Origin: a virus
Strand: one strand, 5' to 3'
IMG/VR virus record: IMGVR_UViG_3300046791_000454
Span: 17,497-81,496 of that record
DNA: 64,000 bases
The notes under the pieces were generated by a model. It worked only from the letters and a program-made list of their open reading frames with translations, had not been told where the DNA came from and did not search any database. The translations under genes and the position numbers were made by a program. Below, piece by piece: positions 24,125 to 32,911 of this stretch. Within the stretch, counting starts at the first letter, position 1; each line of letters starts with the position of its first letter.

Positions 24125-25623
24125 TCCGGGTACGCCGCCACGTCGCCCACGGTCAAAAGATAGGACAGGACGCCGGGCGTTCCCGTCGGCGCATCATATG
24201 GCACAACCGGAAGCGCTAGCTGCGCGTCGAGCACCGATTGCGTGTTGAAGAGTCCTTCCACGATTCGGTTCGTGAGCGCGCTCGGCCATTGCGCCGGCGC
24301 CTCTGGCTGCCGCCTCTGCCGCAAGCCCGGGTCAGGCAGTGGAGAGACCTGCTCGCCAGGCCCGAGCTTCGCGAAGTGCGCGAGCGTCGGCTGTACGATG
24401 GTCGGCAGCGAGTCGCTCCAGGGCGAGGCAATCTGAAGGTTGACAGGCACGTAGCTCGTGTCGCTCACGGCGTTCGACGTGCTGCACGTGATGTCCCACG
24501 TCTTGTTTGCCACGATGACAGCCACGGCACCGATGCGCTTGCGCACGAAGGTCTTGCCCGCTGCGTTGTAGAAGCCGATGGTCTGCCCGACGACCGGGGT
24601 TGCCAGCGTGCTCGTCGTCGTGAGCCTGAAGAACGTCGCGGTCGGCGTGACGGCCGTGGTCACGTGTACGGGACTCGACGCGTCGTACGGCGGCCAGGTG
24701 GTGGTATCCATCCAGTCGGATGCTGTATCGTTCCAGTCGATCTTGTAGACGACGGCGACCGGCGACTCCGTGAGGTCCGCGGCGAAGATCCCGTCGTCGC
24801 CAGGCTCCTTCGCCGTTAGTGCGGCGAGGGCCGTGGCAATCTGCGCCGCGTTCGGCACGCGCGAGTCGCCAACGGCGTCGGTCCTCATGGTGAAGACGAA
24901 GCTCATTGAGCCCGGCCCGTTGATGGCCGGATACGTCCACGCCTTCTCGACGGCGAGGCCTGGAATGTTCTCGACCGTCTCCTGGTACTCGGCGTCGTTG
25001 CCGCTCGCCGGCGGGTTCGCGCGAATCTCGAGGAGCGCAGCAGCGTACTCGTCGTCGCTTTCCTCGGGGTGGCCGCCCGTTAGGCCGCTCCCGTCGCTCT
25101 CGGCGAAGACGACGGCCGTGGGGCCGATGCCTGGCCGCGGAGCCGTCCACTGGAGCACAGTGCCAGCGGCGAGGTTCGTCTGCGTGCCGGTGTCGATCGC
25201 TTCGATCGGCACCTCTTGGCCGTTCGTGTAGACAGCGGTGGCGCTGCACTTGAACCGGAGGCCGCTGTTCGGCTCCTTGGCCTCGTCGCCCTGCTGGATG
25301 AGGCCGCCACCGCCGGCAGCCGTCGCGATGACGAAGCCGCGGGAGCCAGTCGCTGCTGCGCGTGCTCGGCCCAGGGTCTCGCCCCAAAGGTCGAGCCGCT
25401 TGCCACGCGCGTCCGAGATATTCGTCGCGTCGGCGACCGTGCTGGCGTCGTTGTAGAGGACCTGCCCGGTGTCAGCGTGCACCGACGCGTCCAGGAACGG
25501 CTGCGTGCCGTCCGACACGTCTGCGGCCGGCTGGCGGACCTTGTAGGAGCGCGTGTACCGGTCGCGCTCCTGGTCGCGCGTGTAGACGACGAGCTGGCTG
25601 TTGATGTCCGAGATCGTGCCCAT
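24121..25623 (-). CDS. Baseplate J-like protein (Mu gp47 type) (500 aa)
   Basis: The layout fits the J family, which forms the baseplate wedge: an N-terminal segment with RSYKVRQPAADVSDGTQPFLDA, a central beta domain with AVYTNGQEVPIEAIDTGTQTN and GTVLQWTAPRPGIGP, then GLTGGHPEESDDEYAAALLE. The last motif (GxxxEsDdeyr.Rl) is the family hallmark, near residue 185. After about residue 230 come NIPGLAVEKAWTYPA and the usual helical-beta end. It follows the gp46-like gene by three bases. Confidence 0.8.
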   Translation of the reverse strand: MGTISDINSQLVVYTRDQERDRYTRSYKVRQPAADVSDGTQPFLDASVHADTGQVLYNDASTVADATNISDARGKRLDLWGETLGRARAAATGSRGFVIATAAGGGGLIQQGDEAKEPNSGLRFKCSATAVYTNGQEVPIEAIDTGTQTNLAAGTVLQWTAPRPGIGPTAVVFAESDGSGLTGGHPEESDDEYAAALLEIRANPPASGNDAEYQETVENIPGLAVEKAWTYPAINGPGSMSFVFTMRTDAVGDSRVPNAAQIATALAALTAKEPGDDGIFAADLTESPVAVVYKIDWNDTASDWMDTTTWPPYDASSPVHVTTAVTPTATFFRLTTTSTLATPVVGQTIGFYNAAGKTFVRKRIGAVAVIVANKTWDITCSTSNAVSDTSYVPVNLQIASPWSDSLPTIVQPTLAHFAKLGPGEQVSPLPDPGLRQRRQPEAPAQWPSALTNRIVEGLFNTQSVLDAQLALPVVPYDAPTGTPGVLSYLLTVGDVAAYPE

Positions 25624-25626
25624 GGG

Positions 25627-26082
25627 TCAGGTGAGCGGGAGGCGCTTGGTCTGCTGCTGGCTCGAGAGCACGCGGAGGTTGCGGTACGGGATAGCCACCA
25701 AGAAGCCGCCGAGCGGGATGGTCTCGACGACGATGGTCCCGAGCTCGATGTCGCTCGCGTCGAGCAGCGCCTTCAGCGCCGTGCGGATGCGTGTCTCGAC
25801 GTTGTTCTGGAGCGTCGGGCCGCCGGCCTTGATGATGGCCTTGAGCGAGTTGCCGAGGGTGGGGTCGCCTGCGACCTTCCCGAGTTGGATGCCGAGAGCG
25901 AGGCTGACCGCCTGGTCGACGGGATGCGTCGCGCGGTACTCGCCGAACGAGTCCAGCGGGAAGTCCTTCGACTGAAGGTCGTAGAGCGGCACCGGGAACC
26001 GCTTGTCGACGGCTGGCCCGGTCGAGACGATGGGGTCGCTGCCGGCTGGGCCTGCGCCTGCGGGGTAGTCTCCGGCGCCCAT
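25627..26082 (-). CDS. Mu gp46-like baseplate protein (gp25/GPW relative) (151 aa)
   Basis: Short acidic N-terminus, then PLYDLQSKDFPLDSFGEYRATHPVDQAV, a long helical stretch, and the conserved second half DIELGTIVVETIPLGGFLVAIPYRNL. The final beta region is the gp25-like part that joins the sheath to the baseplate wedge. Position just before the J-like gene is as in Mu. An ATGA overlap joins it to the 36-residue gene upstream. Confidence 0.6.
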   Translation of the reverse strand: MGAGDYPAGAGPAGSDPIVSTGPAVDKRFPVPLYDLQSKDFPLDSFGEYRATHPVDQAVSLALGIQLGKVAGDPTLGNSLKAIIKAGGPTLQNNVETRIRTALKALLDASDIELGTIVVETIPLGGFLVAIPYRNLRVLSSQQQTKRLPLT

Positions 26083-26192
26083 CAGGCGGACTCACCAAAC
26101 AGCCACCCGACGAAGCGCTCCCACGCCGTCGGTTCATAAGGGAACGTCGGCCGTGGGCCGGGCTTGATCCAAGGAGCGAAGCCGGGGCGCAT
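26082..26192 (-). CDS. Very small baseplate-cluster protein (36 aa)
   Basis: ATG at 26192 and TGA at 26084-26082, with ATGA overlaps at both ends, linking the Leu-Pro repeat gene and the gp46-like gene. The product is MRPGFAPWIKPG... ending in WERFVGWLFGESA, with three Trp and four Pro residues. The double overlap is strong evidence that it is translated. It resembles a short amphipathic helix that could plug or anchor a partner; function is unknown. Confidence 0.5.
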   Translation of the reverse strand: MRPGFAPWIKPGPRPTFPYEPTAWERFVGWLFGESA

Positions 26193-26533
26193 CAGTTAGG
26201 GATCAGGTCCAGAGGGCAGGGCGGGATCGCGAACGTCGGGAGCGACGGCAGCGTCGGGAGTGAGAAGCTCGGCAGCGCGAACCCGAACGTCGGCAGGGTC
26301 GGCAGTTTCAAGTCGATCCCGAGGTCCAGGCTGAACGAGAGCGTCGGCAGCGTCGGGAGGCTCGGCAGGCTGAACGACGGGAGCGCGAACGCGAACGTCG
26401 GCAGGGTCGGCAGCTGGAGGTTGATGCCCAGGTCCAGGCTGAACGAGATCGACGGTAGCGAGGGCAGCGCAGGCAGCGAGAACGATGGCAGCGCGAAGCC
26501 GAAGATGATGATCGGAAACGCGCACAGGCTCAT
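26192..26533 (-). CDS. Leu-Pro-rich tandem repeat protein at the baseplate spike locus (113 aa)
   Basis: Residues 11-46 and 47-82 are near-identical 36-residue repeats and 83-113 is a partial third. Each has ALPSFSLP, then LPxLPx, then SFSLDLGIxL and LPTLPTF. The unit is also conserved as 108-bp repeats in the DNA. There are only two Cys residues and hardly any charge, so the protein should form a stiff, beta-strand-rich rod. It lies directly after the gp45-like spike and overlaps the 36-residue gene. A spike extension, tip chaperone or tail-needle role is inferred from place only. Confidence 0.6.
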   Translation of the reverse strand: MSLCAFPIIIFGFALPSFSLPALPSLPSISFSLDLGINLQLPTLPTFAFALPSFSLPSLPTLPTLSFSLDLGIDLKLPTLPTFGFALPSFSLPTLPSLPTFAIPPCPLDLIPN

Positions 26534-26534
26534 C

Positions 26535-27314
26535 TCACGCAGCCTTGAACTTCGTGCTTGTGCCGAGGACGATGGGCGGCACGACGAGCGGCGTTGGAGA
26601 CAGCGCCAACCCGGCAGCCGTCAGAGCGGCGAGCCACACCGTGAAGGGTGTTCCGAGCACAACAGCGTCGGGAGGGACCGGTGGAGGCACAACCTCGAGC
26701 GGGCTCGGGATGCCAACGTTGAAGTTGCCGACGTGGTTGATCTTGCCGTTGAGCGTGATGCCGTTGTCGCCGATCTCGATGTAGGCGTCGCCCGCCTTGT
26801 TGCTCAAGATGATTGAGTTGTTGCCGCCGGCCTGCATCGAGATGACCATGCCGGAGCCGTGGACGATCTGGATGTTCTCCGTGCCAGGAGTCGACACCTT
26901 GACCGAGATGGCCATTGCCGTCTCGGCGTAGGGCACGTAGAGCGTCGTGTCTCCGTTCGTGCCGTCGAGGTTGAGAAACGTAACCTTGCTGTCGTCGCGG
27001 TTCGCGTAGAGCTGCACGCCACCCTTGTTGAGTGGCGGGAGTTGCGCGACCACGCGCGGGTCCGGACCAAGGGGCAATGCGTGCCCGCGAGAGCCCTCCC
27101 AGAAGGTGAGGGAGGGAGCGCCGGCCGTGGGCGTGCCGTTCTTGCTGTCCGGGTCGCGCGGCCGCCCAGCGAGCCCGCACGGGTAGTAGGCCGTCATCGG
27201 CGGCATCGTCGCGTTGTTGCCGAGTCCGATGTGCGTCACGGTCTGAAAGCCGTTCACGTACTCGGAGAACCCCACGACAGAGAGCTCAGCTTGAAGGTGC
27301 GGGTCTTCTGCCAC
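26535..27314 (-). CDS. Baseplate spike protein (Mu gp45 type) (259 aa)
   Basis: GTG start close behind the gp44-like stop. After an OB-like N-terminal region comes a strand-rich part: DDSKVTFLNLDGTNGDTTLYV, NIQIVHGSGMVISMQAGGNNSII, GDAYIEIGDNGITLNGKINHVG. These short regular strands ending in GDNGITLNGKI are typical of trimeric spike beta-helices. The spike pierces the outer membrane at contraction. The C-terminal 50 residues are extra Pro/Val-rich sequence. No His-box for a metal tip is seen, which could mean the tip is a separate protein. Confidence 0.65.
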   Translation of the reverse strand: MAEDPHLQAELSVVGFSEYVNGFQTVTHIGLGNNATMPPMTAYYPCGLAGRPRDPDSKNGTPTAGAPSLTFWEGSRGHALPLGPDPRVVAQLPPLNKGGVQLYANRDDSKVTFLNLDGTNGDTTLYVPYAETAMAISVKVSTPGTENIQIVHGSGMVISMQAGGNNSIILSNKAGDAYIEIGDNGITLNGKINHVGNFNVGIPSPLEVVPPPVPPDAVVLGTPFTVWLAALTAAGLALSPTPLVVPPIVLGTSTKFKAA

Positions 27315-27315
27315 G

Positions 27316-28545
27316 TCAATCCTCGAGTCCGAAGATCAGGTAATCGGGTTTCAGCAGCTTGACCTCGGTCATCGTGCCGCCGCCCATGTCGCGGCGCCGC
27401 GTCACGGACTCGACCCACATGGGCCCTGCGATGCCCAGCTCGTCGTCTCGCACGTCAACGATGGTGTCGACGGACCAGACCATGCGGCCGCCCGCGAGCG
27501 CCGGGATCGTGTGTCCCGAAACCTTGTAGGTGAGCTCGAACTGATGTCTAGCGGCCTGCGCGCCCATCTTGCGAGCGAGGTACTCCGCCTGCTTGCTGCT
27601 CGTGACGTGCTTGTCGCGCTTCACCCAGACGTTGGTGAACCCGAGCTCGACCATCTCGGGGTCGACGTACTCGCCGCGAATGCCTACACGTGAGCCGACC
27701 GGAGCGCCGAGGTCCGCGAGCTCATCGGGCAGCGGGTCGCCCGAGCTCGTGGGAGCGCCGCCGCCGCGGCCAACGACAACGTACCGGGCCGAGCGCCCCA
27801 CGGTGTCGAACCGGAAGCGGTAGTCGATGACGTTGACGAGGTTCGGCGAGGCGCCGCGCTGCCGAGCGATGCGGCAAGCCGGCGCTTGGTTACGAGCCGG
27901 CGCGGAGAGGTAGTATTGACCGTTGACGCCGCAGTAGAGAAACAGTCCGGCGCGGTCGAGCTCACGCTTCAGGTAGTGATAGACCGTCTCGCCTGCCTTG
28001 CCCTGCACCTGCGGCTTCTGCGGCAGGGCCGTCGAGAGGATGTCGGCGAGGTCCGGCGGGATCTCGGTGACCTGCACCGGAACACCGGCGGCCTTCTTCC
28101 GGTTGTCGCCCACCTGGTTCTGGTCCGTCACGAGCACGAACGAGATGCCCAGGAACGTCAGGATGTCCTGAATGAGGCCCGAGTAGGTAGCGTTGCTGAA
28201 GGCCTTGTCAGCTTCTAGCTTGTTCTCGATGAGCGCCGACATGCCGTCGCGCCCGTGAATGGTGACCGTCGTGGCGCTCGCGTTGCCGTTCGCCTCGATG
28301 GCCGTCGTCATGCCGACGAACTGGACGATATTGCCGATGCGCAGTTCGAACGGGATGTTCGGTCCGTACGTCTGGAGGAAGTACTTGGCGACGTCGCCGC
28401 TGCCGAGCGTGATGCTAAACGTGCTCGGCTGCTCGAAGTAGCTCTGCCTGACTTCGTAGCTCTCGGCGATGAGGACGTCGCTGCCGTTCAGGCGAAGCGT
28501 CACCTGGTCGGACAGGCCGCCGATGTCGTCGGATGACGAGGCCAT
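27316..28545 (-). CDS. Baseplate hub protein (Mu gp44/P type, gpD-like) (409 aa)
   Basis: N-terminal domain with SDQVTLRLNGSDVLIAESYEVRQ and PFELRIGNIVQFVGMT, then VTIHGRDGMSALIENKLE, SYSGLIQDILTFLGISFVL. The central part (AGETVYHYLKRELDRAGLFLYCGVNG) and RYVVVGRG match gp27-like hub proteins that hold the spike. It is followed by the spike gene as in Mu. Length and position fit the family. Confidence 0.75.
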   Translation of the reverse strand: MASSSDDIGGLSDQVTLRLNGSDVLIAESYEVRQSYFEQPSTFSITLGSGDVAKYFLQTYGPNIPFELRIGNIVQFVGMTTAIEANGNASATTVTIHGRDGMSALIENKLEADKAFSNATYSGLIQDILTFLGISFVLVTDQNQVGDNRKKAAGVPVQVTEIPPDLADILSTALPQKPQVQGKAGETVYHYLKRELDRAGLFLYCGVNGQYYLSAPARNQAPACRIARQRGASPNLVNVIDYRFRFDTVGRSARYVVVGRGGGAPTSSGDPLPDELADLGAPVGSRVGIRGEYVDPEMVELGFTNVWVKRDKHVTSSKQAEYLARKMGAQAARHQFELTYKVSGHTIPALAGGRMVWSVDTIVDVRDDELGIAGPMWVESVTRRRDMGGGTMTEVKLLKPDYLIFGLED

Positions 28546-28548
28546 GGG

Positions 28549-29433
28549 CTACGCTGCGAGCACGAGGAGCGTGCGGCCCTGCGGGATGTTGAGCGGGTCT
28601 TCGAGCGCGTTCAACTTGAGGAGCGCGGTCGTCTTGGCGCTGGAGTTGTAGAGCGCGCGCGACACGTCGGAGATCGACATGATCTTCGGCGTCGTGAACG
28701 GCATCAGCTTCGCGCTGTTGCGCTGCGAGTCAGCCTGGAGCTTCTGCGCGCTATCGCGGAGGAGCATGAACCGCTCGAGCAGGTCGGCGTTCGTGGCGAG
28801 GTTCAGGGCCGAGACGGTGGTGTCGAGGAACGACAAGAGGCCCATGAGCGCGTTCAGCTTGTTCATGAGCAGGTTGCCGTAGAGCTGCACCGTGTTGATG
28901 AGCCCAATCACGGAGTTGACCAGGGCTTGGAGCTGGTCAAAGATGTTGGGCGTCTTGACGCTGGCCAGGATGAAGAAGTCGTTCGCCGTGGCGCTCAGGC
29001 TCGACGTCGTGACGTTGACGATGCCCGTGATGAGGAAGTCGTTGGTCTGGTCTTCCTCGAAGGTGAACGATGCGCGCTCGCCGTTCAGCAGCTTCTCGAA
29101 GTCGGTCGTCTGCTCCCAGGTGCGCAGCTTCGCCGGGATGTCGCCGATCGTCGGGACGTGGAGTGTGGCCGTGTCGCCGGCCTCTCCTCGTGCGCGAATC
29201 TCGGAGAGGCTGTTCGGCCATAGGGTCGGCGGGTAGCCAGCGGCGCCCTGCACGAAGAACGCGTCTACCTGGAATGTGTAGTTTTTCCGGCCCAGGATCT
29301 CGGGGCTGCCGCCGGGCGTCTTCGGATATTCGTGCGTGTGAATGCGATGCTCGCCGCGCGTGACGCACTTGGAGATCGGAAACGCAATCCCGTCGAAGCT
29401 CATCTTGGTGAGCTGGTCGAATGCGGTGGCCAC
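28549..29433 (-). CDS. Mu gpN-like DNA circularisation/tail protein (294 aa)
   Basis: The GTG at 29433 follows the tape-measure stop by five bases. The N-terminal 130 residues (MSFDGIAFPISKCVTRGEHRIHTHEYP, NYTFQVDAFFVQG) match the N-terminal domain of Mu gpN, a baseplate/tail protein that also carries the DNA-circularisation name in databases. The rest is helical with hydrophobic stretches (LNALMGLLSFLDTTVSALNLA). It lies between tape measure and hub gene, exactly as in Mu. Confidence 0.7.
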   Translation of the reverse strand: MATAFDQLTKMSFDGIAFPISKCVTRGEHRIHTHEYPKTPGGSPEILGRKNYTFQVDAFFVQGAAGYPPTLWPNSLSEIRARGEAGDTATLHVPTIGDIPAKLRTWEQTTDFEKLLNGERASFTFEEDQTNDFLITGIVNVTTSSLSATANDFFILASVKTPNIFDQLQALVNSVIGLINTVQLYGNLLMNKLNALMGLLSFLDTTVSALNLATNADLLERFMLLRDSAQKLQADSQRNSAKLMPFTTPKIMSISDVSRALYNSSAKTTALLKLNALEDPLNIPQGRTLLVLAA

Positions 29434-29438
29434 GGGGG

Positions 29439-31709
29439 CTACTTGATGTCGCCGGAGTCGACGTTCTGCCCGGCGCTGCCACCGACAACCTTGACGGTGA
29501 GCGTGCCCTTCATCGCCTCGACGAGGCGCTCCTGAACGGCCTTGCTCTGCGCAAGCTGCTCCTTGAGCTCGTCCAGGTTGCCGGCGTCCGCTCTGGTGCC
29601 CGAGTCGGCGCTCGTGCCCAGTAGACCGAATGTGCTCTTGCTGAACATGTCGCTTGCGACGCCCACGAGGCTCGACGCGTTCTCCGCATCCATCACCTTC
29701 GTCTGGAGCTGCTGCTTCTCGTTCGTGGCCTGAAGGAGAGCCAACTGGTCTTCCTTCGTCATCGTGCCAGCCGCGACCGAGCCGCGCGCCTGCTTCAGCG
29801 CTTCGGTGTCCGCCTCGACGGACTTCATGTTGTCGGTGGTGCGCGTGAGCTCCTCGGACGCCGACGACAGGATGGCCGACCCGATTGCGACACCGCCGCC
29901 GATGCCAAGCATGGCCGCGCCGGCCTTGCTGCCGAGGCCCGCGGGGCCGCCACCAGGACCGCCCGTGCCCTGGACCATCTTCTGGAGGGCGCCGGCAATC
30001 ACCTGCCCGATTGCGGCCTTCGCGATGCTCGCCACGATGGCGCCGACGATGACCTTGCCCGGATTGTCGGCGGCCCACGCGACGGCCTTTGCCATCGACT
30101 CGGCGAACTGGAGCAGTGACGGCGCCGCTTTCTCGAGAACGGGCAGGACCCTCTCGGCGAGGGCTCCGGCGCTACGCTCGAGCGCGTTGTTGAAGAGCTG
30201 CGCGCGCGCGGTGCTCTCCTTCAAACGCTCGGCGTTGTCCTTCTCGACCTGAGCCTGAGAAAGGACGGCGCCGCCGAGCTCCTTGAACTCCTTATTGATG
30301 GCGTCGAGGCCCTTCTGCCCGCCGCCGGCCGAGACGAACGTCTGCCGCAGACCCTCGACACCCTTCAGGGCTTGCTGCGAGCCGAACAGCTGGGCCAGTT
30401 GGGCCTGGTTGCCGCCCGTCTTGAAGAGGGCGGCCTTGATGATCTGCATCGGGTCTTTGAGCGTCGTCTTGGTCTTAGGGTCGTCCCAGACGTTGATGCC
30501 CTCTTTCTCGAAGGCCTGAAGGCGCGCCTTCTTCCCGAACGTGGCCGCGATGGCCGACACGGCGGTCACAGCCTGCGCGGCGCTGCCGCTGCCGCCTGCC
30601 TTCGCGGACTCCTGAGCGAGGAAGCCGACCGTCTTCATGAGGTTCGCTCGGTCACCTCCGAACCGGCCTGCGACCGCAAGCAGCTTCGGAAGCTGAGCGG
30701 CGAGGTCGGCCATGTCGATGGCACCGAGCTTTCCCTGCGCGGACAGGGACCGCATGATGTCGTTGATGGCGAGCATCTTGCCGCGCTTGTCGGCGCCGAA
30801 GCTGTCGTCGAGCTTCAGGCTGAGGACGCCAGCGTCGGCGGCGAGTTTCTTGAAGTCGGCGCCCGTCGAGTTGGCGAGCATGCCGATGCCGCCAATCATC
30901 TCGCGCGCGCCTTGCAGGTCGCCGCTCTTGTTGACGAATTCCATCATGGCGTCGCCAACGTCTTTGGTGCTGTGCGCGGTGGCGTCGGCCGCCGTCTGCA
31001 TGTCCTTGAGGATGGCGGCGGGGTCTTGCTTCTGGCCTGGGATCCCGGCCTGGCCCTCCTGAAAGCCTTTGCGGCTCAGGAGCGAGGCCGTCTCTTGGGC
31101 ACCCATCGCCGCGCTCGCCTGCGCACCGATGTCGAGCTTGACGCCGGCCGCGCCGGCGAGCTCCATGCCGAGGCGGCCGGCGCCTCGCGCCATGCCGCCG
31201 AACGTGCCTACGGCGTTCCTGGCGCCGGCGGCGAGACCGCCACGGCCCTGCTGGCCGGCGAATGCAGCTGCCTTCTCCTCGGCCTTCATCTTGGCCGCGG
31301 CAACGCGCTGGATGTCGCGCTCCTCGGCGTCGTAGGCCTTCTGCGAAGCGCGGACCTTCGCGTCGAACGCCTTCATGTCGGCGCGCTCTCGCTGTTGGGC
31401 GGAGCGCTGCGCCGCGGTGGCCTCTTGCTGCGCCGCCTTCTCGAACGACGCCGCGATCTTCGCGTTCGCCTTCTCGGCGTTCGCGAGCGCCTTAGCGTAC
31501 TCCTTCTCCTGAGCCGCGCTCGACTTCGCAGCCGCCTTCTCCGCCGCGGTGGCCGCCTTCATGGCAGCGGCCTCCTGCGAGGTCCCCATGGCAGCGGCGT
31601 CGGCGGAGACTTTCGCGCGCGCCTTCGCGCTGATGCCTTCGATCTGACCGAAGACGGCGGCAAACGAGCCGTCGATGGCGGCACTTACGCCGATGCGGAT
31701 GTCGCCCAC
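29439..31709 (-). CDS. Tail tape measure protein (756 aa)
   Basis: The longest gene of the tail module. Residues 30-150 are Ala/Lys/Glu-rich coiled coil (KAATAAEKAAAKSSAAQEKE). The central part has the MEFVNKSGDLQGAREMIGGIG pattern of phage tape measures. Hydrophobic segments near residues 535-560 and 585-610 (VIVGAIVASIAKAAIGQVI, AAMLGIGGGVAIGSAIL) are typical. Tape measures set tail length and are injected with the DNA. The C-terminal 80 residues are charged helix. The GTG start overlaps nothing; a 1-base gap separates it from the chaperone gene. Confidence 0.85.
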   Translation of the reverse strand: MGDIRIGVSAAIDGSFAAVFGQIEGISAKARAKVSADAAAMGTSQEAAAMKAATAAEKAAAKSSAAQEKEYAKALANAEKANAKIAASFEKAAQQEATAAQRSAQQRERADMKAFDAKVRASQKAYDAEERDIQRVAAAKMKAEEKAAAFAGQQGRGGLAAGARNAVGTFGGMARGAGRLGMELAGAAGVKLDIGAQASAAMGAQETASLLSRKGFQEGQAGIPGQKQDPAAILKDMQTAADATAHSTKDVGDAMMEFVNKSGDLQGAREMIGGIGMLANSTGADFKKLAADAGVLSLKLDDSFGADKRGKMLAINDIMRSLSAQGKLGAIDMADLAAQLPKLLAVAGRFGGDRANLMKTVGFLAQESAKAGGSGSAAQAVTAVSAIAATFGKKARLQAFEKEGINVWDDPKTKTTLKDPMQIIKAALFKTGGNQAQLAQLFGSQQALKGVEGLRQTFVSAGGGQKGLDAINKEFKELGGAVLSQAQVEKDNAERLKESTARAQLFNNALERSAGALAERVLPVLEKAAPSLLQFAESMAKAVAWAADNPGKVIVGAIVASIAKAAIGQVIAGALQKMVQGTGGPGGGPAGLGSKAGAAMLGIGGGVAIGSAILSSASEELTRTTDNMKSVEADTEALKQARGSVAAGTMTKEDQLALLQATNEKQQLQTKVMDAENASSLVGVASDMFSKSTFGLLGTSADSGTRADAGNLDELKEQLAQSKAVQERLVEAMKGTLTVKVVGGSAGQNVDSGDIK

Positions 31710-31710
31710 G

Positions 31711-32286
31711 CTACCCGCCTTCGATCATGGTGAGCGCACGTCCAAGGAGCCGGCGCACCTTGCGGGCCTGCTCGAACGGCATGGCGGACCACGCGTCGCC
31801 GGCCGCAATGAGCTCGCCGAGCGCGTGGAGCCGAGCATCGTCGACCTCCTCGCCGAGCGGGTCGGTCGCCGCCTTCAGGACCTCGTACTCCTCGCACAGC
31901 GTCCGCACGCCTGCGGGCGTGAGCGCCACGAACACGGCGTCGGCCTGCACGTCCCAAAAGGGCAGCGAGGCGTCGTCAGGCTGGCACAGCGCGCGCCCCA
32001 GCGCCTCGCGGCAGAAGGCATCGTGGAACGCCTCGATGCGGCGCTCCTCGTCGTCCGGGAAGGCCCGGGCGGCGCGCTTGCTGGCCTCGGTTCGGAAGTA
32101 TTGCAGGTCCGCCGAGCTCGTGAGCCTGAGGCCGACCTTGACCGTCTTGCCGAGCTTCGGGCGGTTGCCCCAGGTGTCCGCGAACGCGGTGCCGGGGAGC
32201 TCCACGACGCGAGGCGCCGCGCGCGTCTCGACCTTCTCCGTCGTGCCAGCGAGGGCCCGGAAGAGCTCGTTCTTGAAGGCGCCCAT
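31711..32286 (-). CDS. Tail assembly chaperone-like protein (191 aa)
   Basis: Soluble helical protein directly upstream of the tape measure, the place of tail assembly chaperones. The second half (CREALGRALCQPDDASLPFWDV, LHALGELIAAGDAWSAM) is helical and acidic. The family is not recognisable by eye. It starts four bases after the previous gene, so the classic overlapping pair made by a -1 shift is not present here in its usual form. Confidence 0.5.
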   Translation of the reverse strand: MGAFKNELFRALAGTTEKVETRAAPRVVELPGTAFADTWGNRPKLGKTVKVGLRLTSSADLQYFRTEASKRAARAFPDDEERRIEAFHDAFCREALGRALCQPDDASLPFWDVQADAVFVALTPAGVRTLCEEYEVLKAATDPLGEEVDDARLHALGELIAAGDAWSAMPFEQARKVRRLLGRALTMIEGG

Positions 32287-32289
32287 GCG

Positions 32290-32892
32290 TCAGCTATCAA
32301 GCTTGGGACTTGGGTCGGAGCTGCTCGGCTTCTCGGCGGAGTCCGATCCAGTAGGCGACTTGCGCTCGAGTAAGCTCACAAGCAGGTTGGCCGAAAAAAG
32401 AAACGAGCTCTCGAGCCTGGACCGCGGCCACAAGGCGAAAGGGAGGTCCTCGCCCTCGGCGGCGGACGCGATCTTGTAGATGTCGGCGATGTACTCCTCG
32501 GCGGAGCTCGACGACGGGCGCGGCGAGACCGACTCTTGGTGCCGCGCCTGCCACTCGGACAGGAGGAAGATGCGCTCACGGTCAAGGCCTGCCTGGATCT
32601 GCTCGGCGCTTTCGAAGTACGGATCCGGGTTCTTGGGATCGCTCTCCGAGTCCACGCACGCGTGGAGACAGACAGCAATGGCCTTGCCGAATTCGTAGAG
32701 CGGGTTGCCGTCCTTCGGGTCGGCTACCTTGTGAGAAATGGCAAAAGCCCGCGCCTCGTCCAGAACGATTGCATCGTCTGAACCGAGGAGCGGGCGCAAA
32801 GAGCACGTCGCTTGGGTCTCGCCGTCCAGCAGCGGGAAAGTGACTTGCTTTAGCGCTCGGGTGCCTTTCGCGATCTGGGAGAACTTGGCCAC
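32290..32892 (-). CDS. Tail assembly chaperone-like protein with possible -1 frame extension (200 aa)
   Basis: GTG at 32892 with GGAGG five bases upstream. Helical, acidic protein after the tube gene and before the tape measure. A -1 shift in TTTCTTTTTT at codons 164-166 would replace the Ser/Pro-rich tail by a 33-residue helix ending KSQA at 32297. The zero-frame tail keeps the high GC3 of the genome, the alternative has a more protein-like composition. The function rests on gene order: the slot between tube and tape measure is where tail chaperones lie in Mu-like and lambda-like phages. Confidence 0.5.
   Translation of the reverse strand: MAKFSQIAKGTRALKQVTFPLLDGETQATCSLRPLLGSDDAIVLDEARAFAISHKVADPKDGNPLYEFGKAIAVCLHACVDSESDPKNPDPYFESAEQIQAGLDRERIFLLSEWQARHQESVSPRPSSSSAEEYIADIYKIASAAEGEDLPFALWPRSRLESSFLFSANLLVSLLERKSPTGSDSAEKPSSSDPSPKLDS
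32394..32403 (-). other. Candidate slippery run TTTCTTTTTT
   Basis: On the coding strand ten bases hold nine T and one C. Codons read TTT CTT TTT TCG in zero frame. Slipping one base back at the T run re-pairs the Phe codon perfectly and opens a -1 frame of 33 codons. It is not a textbook X XXY YYZ heptamer in the right phase, so the call is tentative. Confidence 0.3.
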
Positions 32893-32911
32893 TTGGCCTC
32901 CAGGTTGGACT

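Noticed and set aside
26192-26533. Non-coding tandem repeat or satellite
   Set aside because: The 108-bp unit is a multiple of three, is read in frame and encodes conserved 36-residue protein repeats.
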